Source: Henriciella aquimarina
GTDB lineage: Bacteria; Pseudomonadota; Alphaproteobacteria; Caulobacterales; Hyphomonadaceae
DNA: 64,000 nucleotides
Direction of reading: 5' to 3'
NCBI RefSeq assembly: GCF_002088975.1
Contig: NZ_NCST01000132.1
Coordinates: 62,001 to 126,000, forward strand
Position 1 is the stretch's first letter, and each line of letters starts with the position of its first letter. This document shows positions 7,092 through 15,601 of this stretch, one piece after another. The position numbers and the translations under genes are program-made. The notes below the pieces were generated by a model. It was given only the letters and a program-made list of their open reading frames with translations. It made no database searches and was not told the origin of the DNA.

Positions 7092-9772
7092 GTCTGGACA
7101 TCCTCGGTCTTCGCCTTGCGGAAGGCCATGCAGAGCTGGATGCTTTCGATGGCTTCCGAAAGCGCTCGCTCATGGCCCGGGGCCAGGGAGCCGTAAAGCT
7201 CGAACAGCTTTTCGAGTTCCCTGATGCCCTCGGCGCTGCAGAGGCTGGAGGCCAGGCGCGGTGTTGAGCGGGGCCGCTGGCCGGGGATGATGTCCACAAA
7301 CTCCGGATAATGGATCTGCAGCCAGGCCCATGTCCTGTCGCGCGTTTCCGGCTGACGCATCTGCCCCTGCACGATCGTGTAGTTCTCACGAGTCCCGAGC
7401 TGTTGCGAGAGCGCCAGCTCCAGAATGTCATCGACAAGCTCCGGACGATTGTTTTCACCGATGGCATAGGCGGCCGCGCGCTCGAAGGTCGGGTCATCTA
7501 TGGAGGCGATGCTGTCGAGCAGATTGTCGAGAAAAGGCTTGCCGTCTTCCTGCATGGCGATGGCCAGGGCCGTGGAGAAGTCGTCACTGGTCAGCTTGCG
7601 CGTGTCCTCGGCGCTCCGCATCCCGACATAGGCTCTTGCGGCATCGGCAAACGCCGTGCGGAGGTCACGGTCCTTCCCGTCACGGGCAAGGAAGGATTCC
7701 AGCCGCGACCGCAGAATGCGGTCATTTTCGTCGTCGGTCTCGCCGGTCGCCTCCAGCCGTGGGCGAAAAACACGCATGATCTCAGCCTGAAAACCGGCCT
7801 CGGCAGCCTCGTCGCCGACCGTCAGGGGCGCCAGGCCGCCATACGCCCGCATCGCCTGACGCACGACCTGGCGTTCCGGGCGAATGGCCCCGGCATTGAC
7901 GATCGCCATGAGCGCGCTCAGCGAAATCCCGCCCGCCTCGTAGCTTGCCATCGCGCTATCAATCGCAGTCAGCGCTTCCCCGCCGCTCAGCTTCGGGAAG
8001 TTGACGGCCAGCGTCGCCCACTGCGTCTCCGGCATGTCGAAGCGCCAATAGCCGCGCCCTTCGGCATTGGGCATGATCCAGGCCGGACAGGTCTCCATCG
8101 CCTCAAACCGAATGGAGTGTGTGCGCCCGTCAATCATCTCGCAATGGCGCGCGGCGCCCTCTTCCGCCCCGGTGACCATGCAGTACGGAATGGTCCAGCG
8201 CCGCTCCTCCTCGATCGGGCTACCCAGCGGCTCGTATCGGCTCTGCGCCAATTCCACTGTCGGGGCCTTGTTCTCCTCGCAGACAAGCTCCGCCCGGACG
8301 GTGGGCAGGCCGGACTGTTCGACAAAGCTCCGGAACGCCTTGGTGAGATCGGGTTCGTCGGTTTCCTCACCGATAACCTCGAAGAAGTCCGGACTGTCGG
8401 CCACCGAATCCTCGAACCGTTTCAGGTAGCGCCCGAGAGCCGGGCGAAACGTCTCCGCCCCGAAATAGGAATCGACCATCCCGATCACGGCCTGGCCCTT
8501 GTCGTAGGTGATCGAATCGTAAGCGTTGCGGATATCTTCGTTCATCGTGATCGGTTCACGTACGGCGCGGGCGCTGTTCAGGCTGTCGAGGCGCATGGCA
8601 TTGAGGTTCTCGGCCAATGCGTCCAGCCCATAACCGCCCTCCGGCTCGAGCTCTGACAGGACGATGCCGGTCGCCCAGCTCGAAAACGCCTCCTTCAGCC
8701 AGAGATCATCCCACCAGGGCGGCGTGACGAGATCGCCGAACCACATGTGGGCGAGCTCATGGCTGTGAATGTTGAGCAGCGAACGCCGTGCGGCCGGCCC
8801 ACTGGTCGGGCCATAGAGGATGCGGCTTTCGCGATAGGTGATCGCGGCGGCGAGTTCGGTTGCCCCGCTCGGCCATTCCGGAGCCACGACGATATCAAGC
8901 TTCTCATAGGGATAAGACAAACCGAAAGCGCGCTCGAAAAAGGTGACCATCGGCTCGGTCATCATCAGCGCATAGGACAGGTCCTCGCCCTTCCCCACCC
9001 GGGTATAGCCGGTGAGCGGAATGCGAACCTCACGCACCGCATTCGGCGCAAGCGAAGGCCCCTGCACCTTTTCGAACGGGCCAACAGCCAGCGACAGCAG
9101 GTATGTGGGCAAGGGCCGGGAGCGCTTGAAAGCGATCCTTGTCTTGCCGTCATCGACCGGCTCGCTGGTCTTTTCCGGCGTGTTGGCAATCGCAAGATCC
9201 TCTTCCGGTATGGTCAGCGTCACATCGAACGGCGCCTTGAAGCGCGGCTCGTCGAAGCCCGGCATGAAGCGGCGCGCCTGAATGCTCTCCGACTTGGCGA
9301 GCGCATAGGCGCGTCCTTGCTCATCGACGCGGAACATGCCGGCGAGATTGGCGTCGAAGGCGGCAGCATAGTCGATTTCGACCGTCACCTGCCCCGGCCC
9401 CATTGGCCGCGGAAAGCCCAGCCAGGCGACGCCGGACTTCAGGACATCCCGCCAGATGCCGTCTTCAGGCTCCTTGCCCGGCGACCAGACCGTGACATCC
9501 CGGATCTGAAGATCCTGACCATGCAGCCAGACACCTGTTGCCGGCCGGTCCAGGTCGAGATCGATCGTCACCGTGCCATTGAAACGCGACTGGCGCGGGT
9601 CGATGTCCATGTCGAGCTTGTAGAGGGTCGGGCGCACGCCCTGAGGCAAGGGCCCGCGCGGGGCATTGGCGTAGAGTTCGGCCAGATCTGGCGGCTGCGT
9701 CTGCGGCGTTGGCCCACAGGCCGCAACAGCCGTCAGCAGCATGACTCCCAAAAACCCCAGCACATGTTTCAT
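7040..9772 (-). CDS. M1-family zinc metallopeptidase, lipoprotein
   Basis: 910 residues. A lipoprotein signal with Cys19 (VAAC) places it in the envelope. The zinc site is intact: His338-Glu339-x2-His342 with Glu361 nineteen residues further on (HELAH...WLKEAF). The exopeptidase motif usually written GAMEN reads GATEL, keeping the Glu that binds the substrate amino group. The C-terminal third is the ERAP1-like helical domain of large M1 aminopeptidases. It should remove N-terminal residues from periplasmic peptides. GGGGAGG stands ahead of the ATG. A second, cytoplasmic M1 enzyme (PepN) is encoded at 54492. Confidence 0.88.
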   Translation of the reverse strand: MKHVLGFLGVMLLTAVAACGPTPQTQPPDLAELYANAPRGPLPQGVRPTLYKLDMDIDPRQSRFNGTVTIDLDLDRPATGVWLHGQDLQIRDVTVWSPGKEPEDGIWRDVLKSGVAWLGFPRPMGPGQVTVEIDYAAAFDANLAGMFRVDEQGRAYALAKSESIQARRFMPGFDEPRFKAPFDVTLTIPEEDLAIANTPEKTSEPVDDGKTRIAFKRSRPLPTYLLSLAVGPFEKVQGPSLAPNAVREVRIPLTGYTRVGKGEDLSYALMMTEPMVTFFERAFGLSYPYEKLDIVVAPEWPSGATELAAAITYRESRILYGPTSGPAARRSLLNIHSHELAHMWFGDLVTPPWWDDLWLKEAFSSWATGIVLSELEPEGGYGLDALAENLNAMRLDSLNSARAVREPITMNEDIRNAYDSITYDKGQAVIGMVDSYFGAETFRPALGRYLKRFEDSVADSPDFFEVIGEETDEPDLTKAFRSFVEQSGLPTVRAELVCEENKAPTVELAQSRYEPLGSPIEEERRWTIPYCMVTGAEEGAARHCEMIDGRTHSIRFEAMETCPAWIMPNAEGRGYWRFDMPETQWATLAVNFPKLSGGEALTAIDSAMASYEAGGISLSALMAIVNAGAIRPERQVVRQAMRAYGGLAPLTVGDEAAEAGFQAEIMRVFRPRLEATGETDDENDRILRSRLESFLARDGKDRDLRTAFADAARAYVGMRSAEDTRKLTSDDFSTALAIAMQEDGKPFLDNLLDSIASIDDPTFERAAAYAIGENNRPELVDDILELALSQQLGTRENYTIVQGQMRQPETRDRTWAWLQIHYPEFVDIIPGQRPRSTPRLASSLCSAEGIRELEKLFELYGSLAPGHERALSEAIESIQLCMAFRKAKTEDVQTYFARFVPSDMTPESSN

Positions 9773-9911
9773 TCGCCCGCCTCCCCTTTCTGGCTCAGCA
9801 TCCAGGCCAATGCGGGATCAATCAGCCCACCCCGCCCTTACATCAGCTAGACGATTCTTTTTTCGTTACCAGCCAATGGCGCATCGGGGGAATCCCGCCT
9901 ATACGGGCGGC

Positions 9912-10691
9912 ATGAAGATAGCGACATGGAACGTCAACTCGATCAAGGCCCGGCTTCCCACTGTTCTGGAGGTTCTGAAGACCATCGATTGCGATGTCGT
10001 CTGCCTGCAGGAACTGAAGTGCGAGACCGATGCCTTCCCGTATCTCGAAATTGAGGAACTCGGCTACAATTGCGCTGTGAATGGCCAGAAGACCTATAAT
10101 GGCGTCGCGCTTCTGTCGAAGTTCCCGCTGGAGGACATCCAGAAGGGGCTGCCCGGCGACGACGGGGATGATCAGGCCCGTTATGTCGAAGCGCTCATCA
10201 TGGCCGACACGCCTGTTCGCGTTGGCGCCCTCTACCTGCCGAACGGCAATCCGGCCCCCGGAGATAAATACACCTACAAACTCGGCTGGATGGACCGGCT
10301 GGCCGCCCATGCCAGAGGCTGGCTGAAGCAGGAGGAACCCTTCATTCTCGCCGGGGACTACAATGTCATTCCGCGCGATGAAGACTGCTGGGATATTGCC
10401 GTCTGGCGCGATGATGCGCTGGCCCTTCCGGACTCGCGCGCCGCTTACCGTCAGCTCAAATGGCTCGGCCTGACCGATGCCTATGAAGCCGCCGACGGGC
10501 GCGCCCACGAGTACACGTTCTGGGATTATCAGGGGGGCGCCTGGCAGAAGGGACACGGTATCCGAATCGACCACCTTCTGCTCTCACCGCAGGCGGCCGA
10601 CCGGCTGGAAAGTGTCGACATCTTCAAGAAGGCCCGGGAGATGGAGAAACCATCAGACCATGTGCCGATCATCGCCGAACTGTCGGACTAG
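9912..10691 (+). CDS. xthA: Exodeoxyribonuclease III (AP endonuclease)
   Basis: 259 residues, starting MKIATWNVNSIKARL, the standard N-terminus of bacterial exonuclease III; longer in-frame starts would add an unrelated leader. It shows the metal-binding LQELK motif, GALYLPNGN, the LAGDYNVIPRDED loop, and the catalytic ending KPSDHVPI with its Asp-His pair. It cuts DNA at abasic sites and trims 3' ends in base-excision repair, in the cytoplasm. It is divergent from the peptidase gene and convergent with the small coiled-coil gene, three bases away. Confidence 0.95.
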   Translation: MKIATWNVNSIKARLPTVLEVLKTIDCDVVCLQELKCETDAFPYLEIEELGYNCAVNGQKTYNGVALLSKFPLEDIQKGLPGDDGDDQARYVEALIMADTPVRVGALYLPNGNPAPGDKYTYKLGWMDRLAAHARGWLKQEEPFILAGDYNVIPRDEDCWDIAVWRDDALALPDSRAAYRQLKWLGLTDAYEAADGRAHEYTFWDYQGGAWQKGHGIRIDHLLLSPQAADRLESVDIFKKAREMEKPSDHVPIIAELSD

Positions 10692-10694
10692 CGC

Positions 10695-11078
10695 CTACTT
10701 CGTGGCGCACTGCTTGTTGTAAGCAGCCACATCGGCGTTCATGTCGGCGGCTCGGGTCTGAAGCGTCTTTTCCGTCTCACGCAGCTCGGCCTTGAGCGCT
10801 TCATAGTCCTGTTTGGCCGCATCCGCCTTGGCCGCTTCCTCATCACCGAAAAGGCGCGTGACTTCAGCGGCTTCCCAGGTTTCACCGGCAGCCTCGACCT
10901 CTTCGAGCATTTCGTCACGCTTGGCCGTCAGCGTCTTCAGCTTCGACTGCTCGGCCTTGATGGTCTTTGCCTGAGCCTGGCACTCGGCCCGGGTGGAGGC
11001 CGAGTGAGCAGACGCGTGCGGCGCCGCAAGGACGGCGGCGCTCATCAAAAGGGCTGGAAGGATAACAGTGTGTCTCAT
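10695..11078 (-). CDS. Small exported coiled-coil protein of unknown function
   Basis: 127 residues. A Sec signal peptide (cleavage near HASA-HS) is followed by an almost wholly helical, Lys/Glu/Ala-rich chain with heptad-like spacing and two cysteines (one near the mature N-terminus, one four residues from the end) that could form a disulfide. The predicted place is the periplasm. No family is recognised. It sits between ilvD and xthA, with ilvD upstream on the same strand. Confidence 0.7.
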   Translation of the reverse strand: MRHTVILPALLMSAAVLAAPHASAHSASTRAECQAQAKTIKAEQSKLKTLTAKRDEMLEEVEAAGETWEAAEVTRLFGDEEAAKADAAKQDYEALKAELRETEKTLQTRAADMNADVAAYNKQCATK

Positions 11079-11161
11079 GGCATCTTCATATCAGCTTGTG
11101 CGTGAAGCCTCACTGAACAAGACGGCCACAATTTGGCACCGATCCGGCGATTTCCAGCCAA

Positions 11162-12889
11162 TCAGATGTCGGCATAGACGTGACGTTCGCCCTCAAAGCC
11201 TTCATGGGTGACCGCGCCAAGATGGGCCGGCCCGACAAGCTTGGCGAACTTGGCAAGCGCCCCGGAGCCATAACGGGTCTCTTTCGGCGACCAGGCCTTG
11301 CGGCGTTTTTCAAGCTCCGCCTCGTCAACTTCAAGGTCGATCCGGCCGGTTTCGGCGTCGATACTGATCATGTCGCCATCCTCGACCAACCCAATCGGGC
11401 CGCCTTCCTGCGCTTCCGGGCCGACATGGCCGATGCAGAAGCCGCGCGTGGCGCCCGAGAAGCGCCCGTCGGTGATGAGGGCCACCTTGTCACCCATGCC
11501 CTGACCGTAGATCGCTGCCGTTGTCGACAGCATCTCGCGCATGCCCGGGCCGCCCTTGGCACCTTCATAACGGATGATGAGCACGTCGCCTTCGTTGTAG
11601 TCGCGGTTCTCGACCGCCTTGAAACAAGCGGCTTCGCCGTCAAAGACACGGGCCGGGCCACGGAACTGAAGCTTCTTCAGGCCGGCCACCTTCACGATGC
11701 CGCCATCGGGGGCAAGCGAGCCCCAGAGCCCGACAACACCGCCGGTCTTCGTGATCGGATCGCTGGCCGGGCGCATGACTTTCTGGCTCGGATCCCAGGT
11801 CACATCCTTGAGGTTTTCCGCCCAGGTCTTGCCGGTCACCGTCATGCAGTCGCCATGGATAAACCCTTCTTCATAAAGGGTTTTCATCAGCATCGGCACG
11901 CCGCCGGCTTCGCCGAAGTCCTTGGCGACATAGTCGCCGCCGGGCTTGAGCGATGCGATATAGGGCGTCTTCTGGAAGATCTCGGCGACATCCTTGAGCT
12001 CGAATTTCACGCCGCACTCGTGCGCCATGGCCGGCAGGTGAAGCGCGGCATTGGTCGAGCCCCCGGTCGCGGCCACCACAACGGCAGCATTTTCGAACGC
12101 CTCGCGCGTGCAGATGTCGCGCGGGCGCAGATTGGTCTCGATCAGGCGCATCACGGTCTTGCCGGACTCAACCGCATATTCGTCGCGATTGGCATAGGGC
12201 GCCGGCAGCGCCGACGACAGAGGCAGGGCGAGCCCGATCGCCTCGGACACACACGCCATGGTGTTGGCCGTGAATTGCCCGCCACAGGCGCCGTCGCCCG
12301 GACAGGCGAGCTTTTCCAGCGCATTCAGCTTCTCGTCCGTCATGTCATTGCTGCCGGCGGCATGGGCGCCAACTGCCTCGAAAATGTCGAGCACGGTGAC
12401 GTCGCGGCCCTCGAAGCGGCCCGGCAGGATCGATCCGCCATACAGGAAGACGGACGGCACGTTCAGCCGCAGCATGGACATCATCATGCCCGGCAGGGAC
12501 TTGTCGCAGCCGGCAATCCCGACCAGCGCGTCATAGGAATGCCCGCGCATGGTGAGTTCGACCGAGTCGGCGATGACTTCGCGGGAGACGAGCGAGGAGC
12601 GCATGCCCTCATGGCCCATGGCGATGCCGTCGGTCACGGTGATCGTGCAGAACTCGCGCGGCGTGCCGTCAGCCTCTTTCACGCCCTCGGAGACAGCATG
12701 GGCCTGACGCAGAAGCGCAGTATTACAGGGCGCGGCTTCATTCCAGCAGGAGGCGACGCCAACGAAGGGCTTCTGAATGTCCTTGGTCGACAGCCCCATG
12801 GCGTAATAATAGCTGCGGTGCGGCGCACGCGACGGACCCTCGGTCACATGGCGCGACGGCAGGCGTGACTTGTCCCATGTCTTGCTCAT
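11162..12889 (-). CDS. ilvD: Dihydroxy-acid dehydratase
   Basis: 575 residues. It dehydrates 2,3-dihydroxy-isovalerate and -methylvalerate to the 2-keto acids in valine and isoleucine synthesis. It has the family markers VASCWNEAAPCN, DGIAMGHEGMR, GIAGCDKSLPGM and GACGGQFTANTM; Cys48, Cys128 and Cys202 are the probable iron-sulfur ligands. The C-terminal part has KGGPGMREML and ITDGRFSGATRG, both typical. The length matches the family. GGAGACC lies upstream of the ATG. A long open frame on the opposite strand is a shadow of this gene. Confidence 0.96.
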   Translation of the reverse strand: MSKTWDKSRLPSRHVTEGPSRAPHRSYYYAMGLSTKDIQKPFVGVASCWNEAAPCNTALLRQAHAVSEGVKEADGTPREFCTITVTDGIAMGHEGMRSSLVSREVIADSVELTMRGHSYDALVGIAGCDKSLPGMMMSMLRLNVPSVFLYGGSILPGRFEGRDVTVLDIFEAVGAHAAGSNDMTDEKLNALEKLACPGDGACGGQFTANTMACVSEAIGLALPLSSALPAPYANRDEYAVESGKTVMRLIETNLRPRDICTREAFENAAVVVAATGGSTNAALHLPAMAHECGVKFELKDVAEIFQKTPYIASLKPGGDYVAKDFGEAGGVPMLMKTLYEEGFIHGDCMTVTGKTWAENLKDVTWDPSQKVMRPASDPITKTGGVVGLWGSLAPDGGIVKVAGLKKLQFRGPARVFDGEAACFKAVENRDYNEGDVLIIRYEGAKGGPGMREMLSTTAAIYGQGMGDKVALITDGRFSGATRGFCIGHVGPEAQEGGPIGLVEDGDMISIDAETGRIDLEVDEAELEKRRKAWSPKETRYGSGALAKFAKLVGPAHLGAVTHEGFEGERHVYADI

Positions 12890-12974
12890 CGCTGGCGGTC
12901 TCCACTCTATAAACTGTTGCGGGCCTCATAGAATGCGCAGCCCCGGAGGGCTAGTCTATGCGGCATAAATTTCC

Positions 12975-13619
12975 TCAAAACCTCCGACCGGATGCAGGCC
13001 GGGCAATTTCTGCCCCGGCGGTGCAGCTGACGGTACACCTGGAGAGTGCACTAGAGAGTACACCACTCGGTGCACCGGGGCAGAGCGGCTTGCGCATCAG
13101 GAATTCAAGATCACGATGATTGCCGACCGGGAAGAGGAACTCGCCGATCTTCTCGAAACCGTAGCGCTCATAGAGCCGTCTCGCGCCGTCATTCTCCGAA
13201 AAGACGCTGAGATACATTTCAGGCGCGTTCTGCGCGTGGGCCCAGGCGAACGCCTCCTCCATGAGCCTCGTGCCAAGCCCCCTGCCCTGCAGCGGCTGAT
13301 CGACATAAAGGCGCTTCAGTTCGACAGCGCCGGGCTCGGCGGCTTCCGCTGGCAAAGTCAGCGGCCCGCAGACGAGATAGGCGCCAAGAGCCCCGTCCCC
13401 GGTTTTGCCGACCCGCACCAAAGTACCCGGCGTGGCAAGCGCCGTGCGATAGACGTCATGGCCATGCTCGGCGTCGAGAAAGGCCGACAGGTCTTCAGGC
13501 TTGTAGAGATGGCCGAACTTGTCGGTGAAGGTCTTGCGCGACAGGGCGACAAGGGCATCGAGATCGCCCGCCTCTGCGTCGCGCAGGATCACGTCCGACA
13601 CGTGTGCTTCAGGCTGCAT
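12975..13619 (-). CDS. GNAT-family N-acetyltransferase with a repeat-derived tail
   Basis: 214 residues. The acetyl-CoA-binding motif A is clear: VELKRLYVDQPLQGRGLGTRLMEEA, with the Q/R-x-x-G-x-G loop, followed by MYLSVFSENDGARRLYERYGF of motif B. Substrate unknown. The domain is complete at about residue 176 (FLMRKPL); the remaining 38 residues are low-complexity and are encoded by a cluster of GTRCAC hexamers spaced 12-13 bases apart (13021-13075), so the usual stop may have been lost. The gene overlaps the upstream aldo/keto reductase by 11 bases and is probably co-transcribed with it. Confidence 0.82.
   Translation of the reverse strand: MQPEAHVSDVILRDAEAGDLDALVALSRKTFTDKFGHLYKPEDLSAFLDAEHGHDVYRTALATPGTLVRVGKTGDGALGAYLVCGPLTLPAEAAEPGAVELKRLYVDQPLQGRGLGTRLMEEAFAWAHAQNAPEMYLSVFSENDGARRLYERYGFEKIGEFLFPVGNHRDLEFLMRKPLCPGAPSGVLSSALSRCTVSCTAGAEIARPASGRRF
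13021..13075. repeat. Five degenerate hexamers at 12-13 base spacing
   Basis: GTGCAG at 13021, GTACAC at 13033, GTGCAC at 13046, GTACAC at 13058 and GTGCAC at 13070 form a regular ladder inside the 3' end of the GNAT gene. The alternation GTGCAC/GTACAC suggests a decayed tandem duplication of a 24-25 base unit. Confidence 0.55.
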
Positions 13620-14550
13620 TGAGCTTGTTCATCTCTTCAGCCGACAGGCGGAGCTCTGCAGCCGCCATGATGTCCTCAAGCTGTGCCATGCGCGTCGCAC
13701 TGGCGATCGGCGCGGTGACGCTCGGCCGGGCCATCAGCCAGGCGAGTGCGACCTGCGCCATGGTCGCATCATGAGCGTGAGCGACCTCTTCCATCAGGTC
13801 GAGCAGCGCCATGTTGCGGTCGGTGAACCAGTCCTTCATGCGCCGCCCGCGCGGGCTCTTGTCGAGATCGGCCTCGCTTTTGTACTTGCCGGTCAGGAAG
13901 CCCATGGCGAGCGCGAAATACGGAATGACGCCGAGATCCCAGTCGAGGCAGAGATCCTCCAGCGGGCCTTCATACTCCTCGCGCGTCATCAGATTGTAGT
14001 GCGGCTGGAGCACATCGTACGAGGCCCGGTCCGACGCCTCGCCGGCATCGAGCGCCGCTTTCAGCCCGGCTGCATCATAGTTCGACCCGCCGACGAAGCG
14101 CACCTTGCCAGCCTTCACCAGCTGGTCATGCGCCTCCAGCGTTTCCTCGATGGGGGTTTCCGGATCGGGAAAGTGCGAGAAATAGAGATCGATATGATCG
14201 GTTTTCAGGCGCTTCAGCGACTCCTCGCAGCGGGCCACGATCTGATCGGCCGAAAGACCTTTCTTGCCATCGCCCATATCCCCGCCGACCTTGGTGATCA
14301 GGAAGAGATCATCACGGCGCTTGCGGTCGGCCAGCCAGTTGCCGATGACGGTCTCGGATTCGCCGCCCTCATTGCCGGGAATGAAGCGTGTATAGATGTT
14401 GGCGGAATCGACGGCGTTGAAACCGTGATCGAGAAAGGCGTCGAGCAGGTTGAAACTGGTGGCCTGGTCGGCGGTCCAGCCAAACACGTTGCCACCCAGC
14501 ACGAGCGGCGCGATCTCGGCACCGGTGCGGCCGAGCGTGCGCTTTTGCAT
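13609..14550 (-). CDS. Aldo/keto reductase
   Basis: 313 residues. An NADPH-dependent reductase barrel: it starts QKRTLGRTGAEIAPLVLGGN, has the catalytic Asp and Tyr in VDSANIYTRF, the Lys in LFLITKVG and the His in DLYFSHFPDP, and a C-terminal nucleotide-binding part ending in VALAWLMARPSVTAPIASAT. It resembles general-stress and oxidoreductase members (YajO/Tas-like); the substrate is unknown. AGGAGA precedes the ATG. It follows the asparaginase-like gene by 12 bases and overlaps the GNAT gene, so these three may be one transcript. Confidence 0.9.
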   Translation of the reverse strand: MQKRTLGRTGAEIAPLVLGGNVFGWTADQATSFNLLDAFLDHGFNAVDSANIYTRFIPGNEGGESETVIGNWLADRKRRDDLFLITKVGGDMGDGKKGLSADQIVARCEESLKRLKTDHIDLYFSHFPDPETPIEETLEAHDQLVKAGKVRFVGGSNYDAAGLKAALDAGEASDRASYDVLQPHYNLMTREEYEGPLEDLCLDWDLGVIPYFALAMGFLTGKYKSEADLDKSPRGRRMKDWFTDRNMALLDLMEEVAHAHDATMAQVALAWLMARPSVTAPIASATRMAQLEDIMAAAELRLSAEEMNKLNAA

Positions 14551-14562
14551 GGCGGTCTCCTT

Positions 14563-15585
14563 TTAGTCCTTCTTCTCGAAGATGGCCGTCTCAACCGCGC
14601 CTGTCGAATCCATCATGCCGCGATACATGCCCTTTGAGTTGAAGACATAGTCATACTGGCCTTCGCCGCCCATGACGATGACACCACCATCGCCGCCAAG
14701 GTCTGCGACCTGGTCGAGAGCGTTCTCGGCGGCCGCGCCAATGCTGTCTCCGGCAAGCTCGACGCGGGTGCAGATCGTCTTGGCGACGCCGACCCGGATG
14801 AAATATTCCCCATGGCCGGTGGCCGAGACCGCACAGACGCCGTTCTGGGCATAGGTCGCCGCGCCAATGAGTGGTGAGTCGCCGACCCGGCCTGGCGCCT
14901 TGGCCGTCATCCCGCCTGTCGTGGTGGCTGCGGCCAGATTGCCGTCCTTGTCGATAGCGACCGCGCCCACCGTGCCATGCCGGTCGGCATCGGTGCGGCT
15001 GCGGGTCTCCAGCACGCGGTCCAGCGCCTTCACGCGGCGTTCGGTGGTGAAATAGCTGTTCTCGACCGTTTCCAGGCCAACCGACTCGGCAAAGTCATCC
15101 GCGCCCTGTGCGGCAAACATGACGTGCTCGGAATGGTCCATGACCGCACGCGCGGCCAGGATCGGGTTTTTCACATGCTTCACACCGGCGACCGAGCCGG
15201 CATTGCGATCACGCCCGTCCATGATGGAAGCGTCCAGCTCATGCTCGCGCGCAGCTGTGAGGACCGCGCCCTTGCCGGCATTGAACAACGTATTGTCTTC
15301 CATGGTCAGGACCGCAGCCTGCACGGCATCGACCGAGGTCCCGCCCTCCTTCAGAACTTCGGCCCCCGCATCGAGTGCGACTTCCAGCGCGGCGCGGTAA
15401 TCGGCTTCCTGCTCGTCGCTCAGATTTTCGCGCAGGATGACCCCGGCCCCGCCATGAATGACGATGCGCCATTCCGGCGTCTCGGCTTCAGCGGCGGCAG
15501 CTTCGCTTCCCGGTTCGGCGACCGTTTCAGAGCCACAGGCGACAATCATGAGCGATAGCAGAAGGGGAATGATGGCACGGGTCAA
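14563..15585 (-). CDS. Isoaspartyl peptidase/L-asparaginase (Ntn-hydrolase), lipoprotein
   Basis: 340 residues from a TTG at 15585. I chose this start because GGAGG lies nine bases upstream and it gives a compact lipoprotein signal (TRAIIPLLLSLMIVAC); a start further upstream would overlap valS and spoil the signal. The mature part is a type 2 asparaginase: WRIVIHGGAGVI, GTSVDAVQAAV, then the autocleavage site HGTVGAVA with nucleophile Thr205, TTTGGMTAK and GRVGDSPLIGAATYA. It should self-cleave into two chains and hydrolyse isoaspartyl peptides or asparagine in the periplasm. It lies just after valS. Confidence 0.88.
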   Translation of the reverse strand: MTRAIIPLLLSLMIVACGSETVAEPGSEAAAAEAETPEWRIVIHGGAGVILRENLSDEQEADYRAALEVALDAGAEVLKEGGTSVDAVQAAVLTMEDNTLFNAGKGAVLTAAREHELDASIMDGRDRNAGSVAGVKHVKNPILAARAVMDHSEHVMFAAQGADDFAESVGLETVENSYFTTERRVKALDRVLETRSRTDADRHGTVGAVAIDKDGNLAAATTTGGMTAKAPGRVGDSPLIGAATYAQNGVCAVSATGHGEYFIRVGVAKTICTRVELAGDSIGAAAENALDQVADLGGDGGVIVMGGEGQYDYVFNSKGMYRGMMDSTGAVETAIFEKKD

Positions 15586-15601
15586 TCTGAGTAGCCTCCG
15601 G

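Noticed and set aside
11180-12868. A 562-codon open frame on the plus strand opposite ilvD
   Set aside because: Antisense shadow of a clear housekeeping enzyme with no motif of its own.
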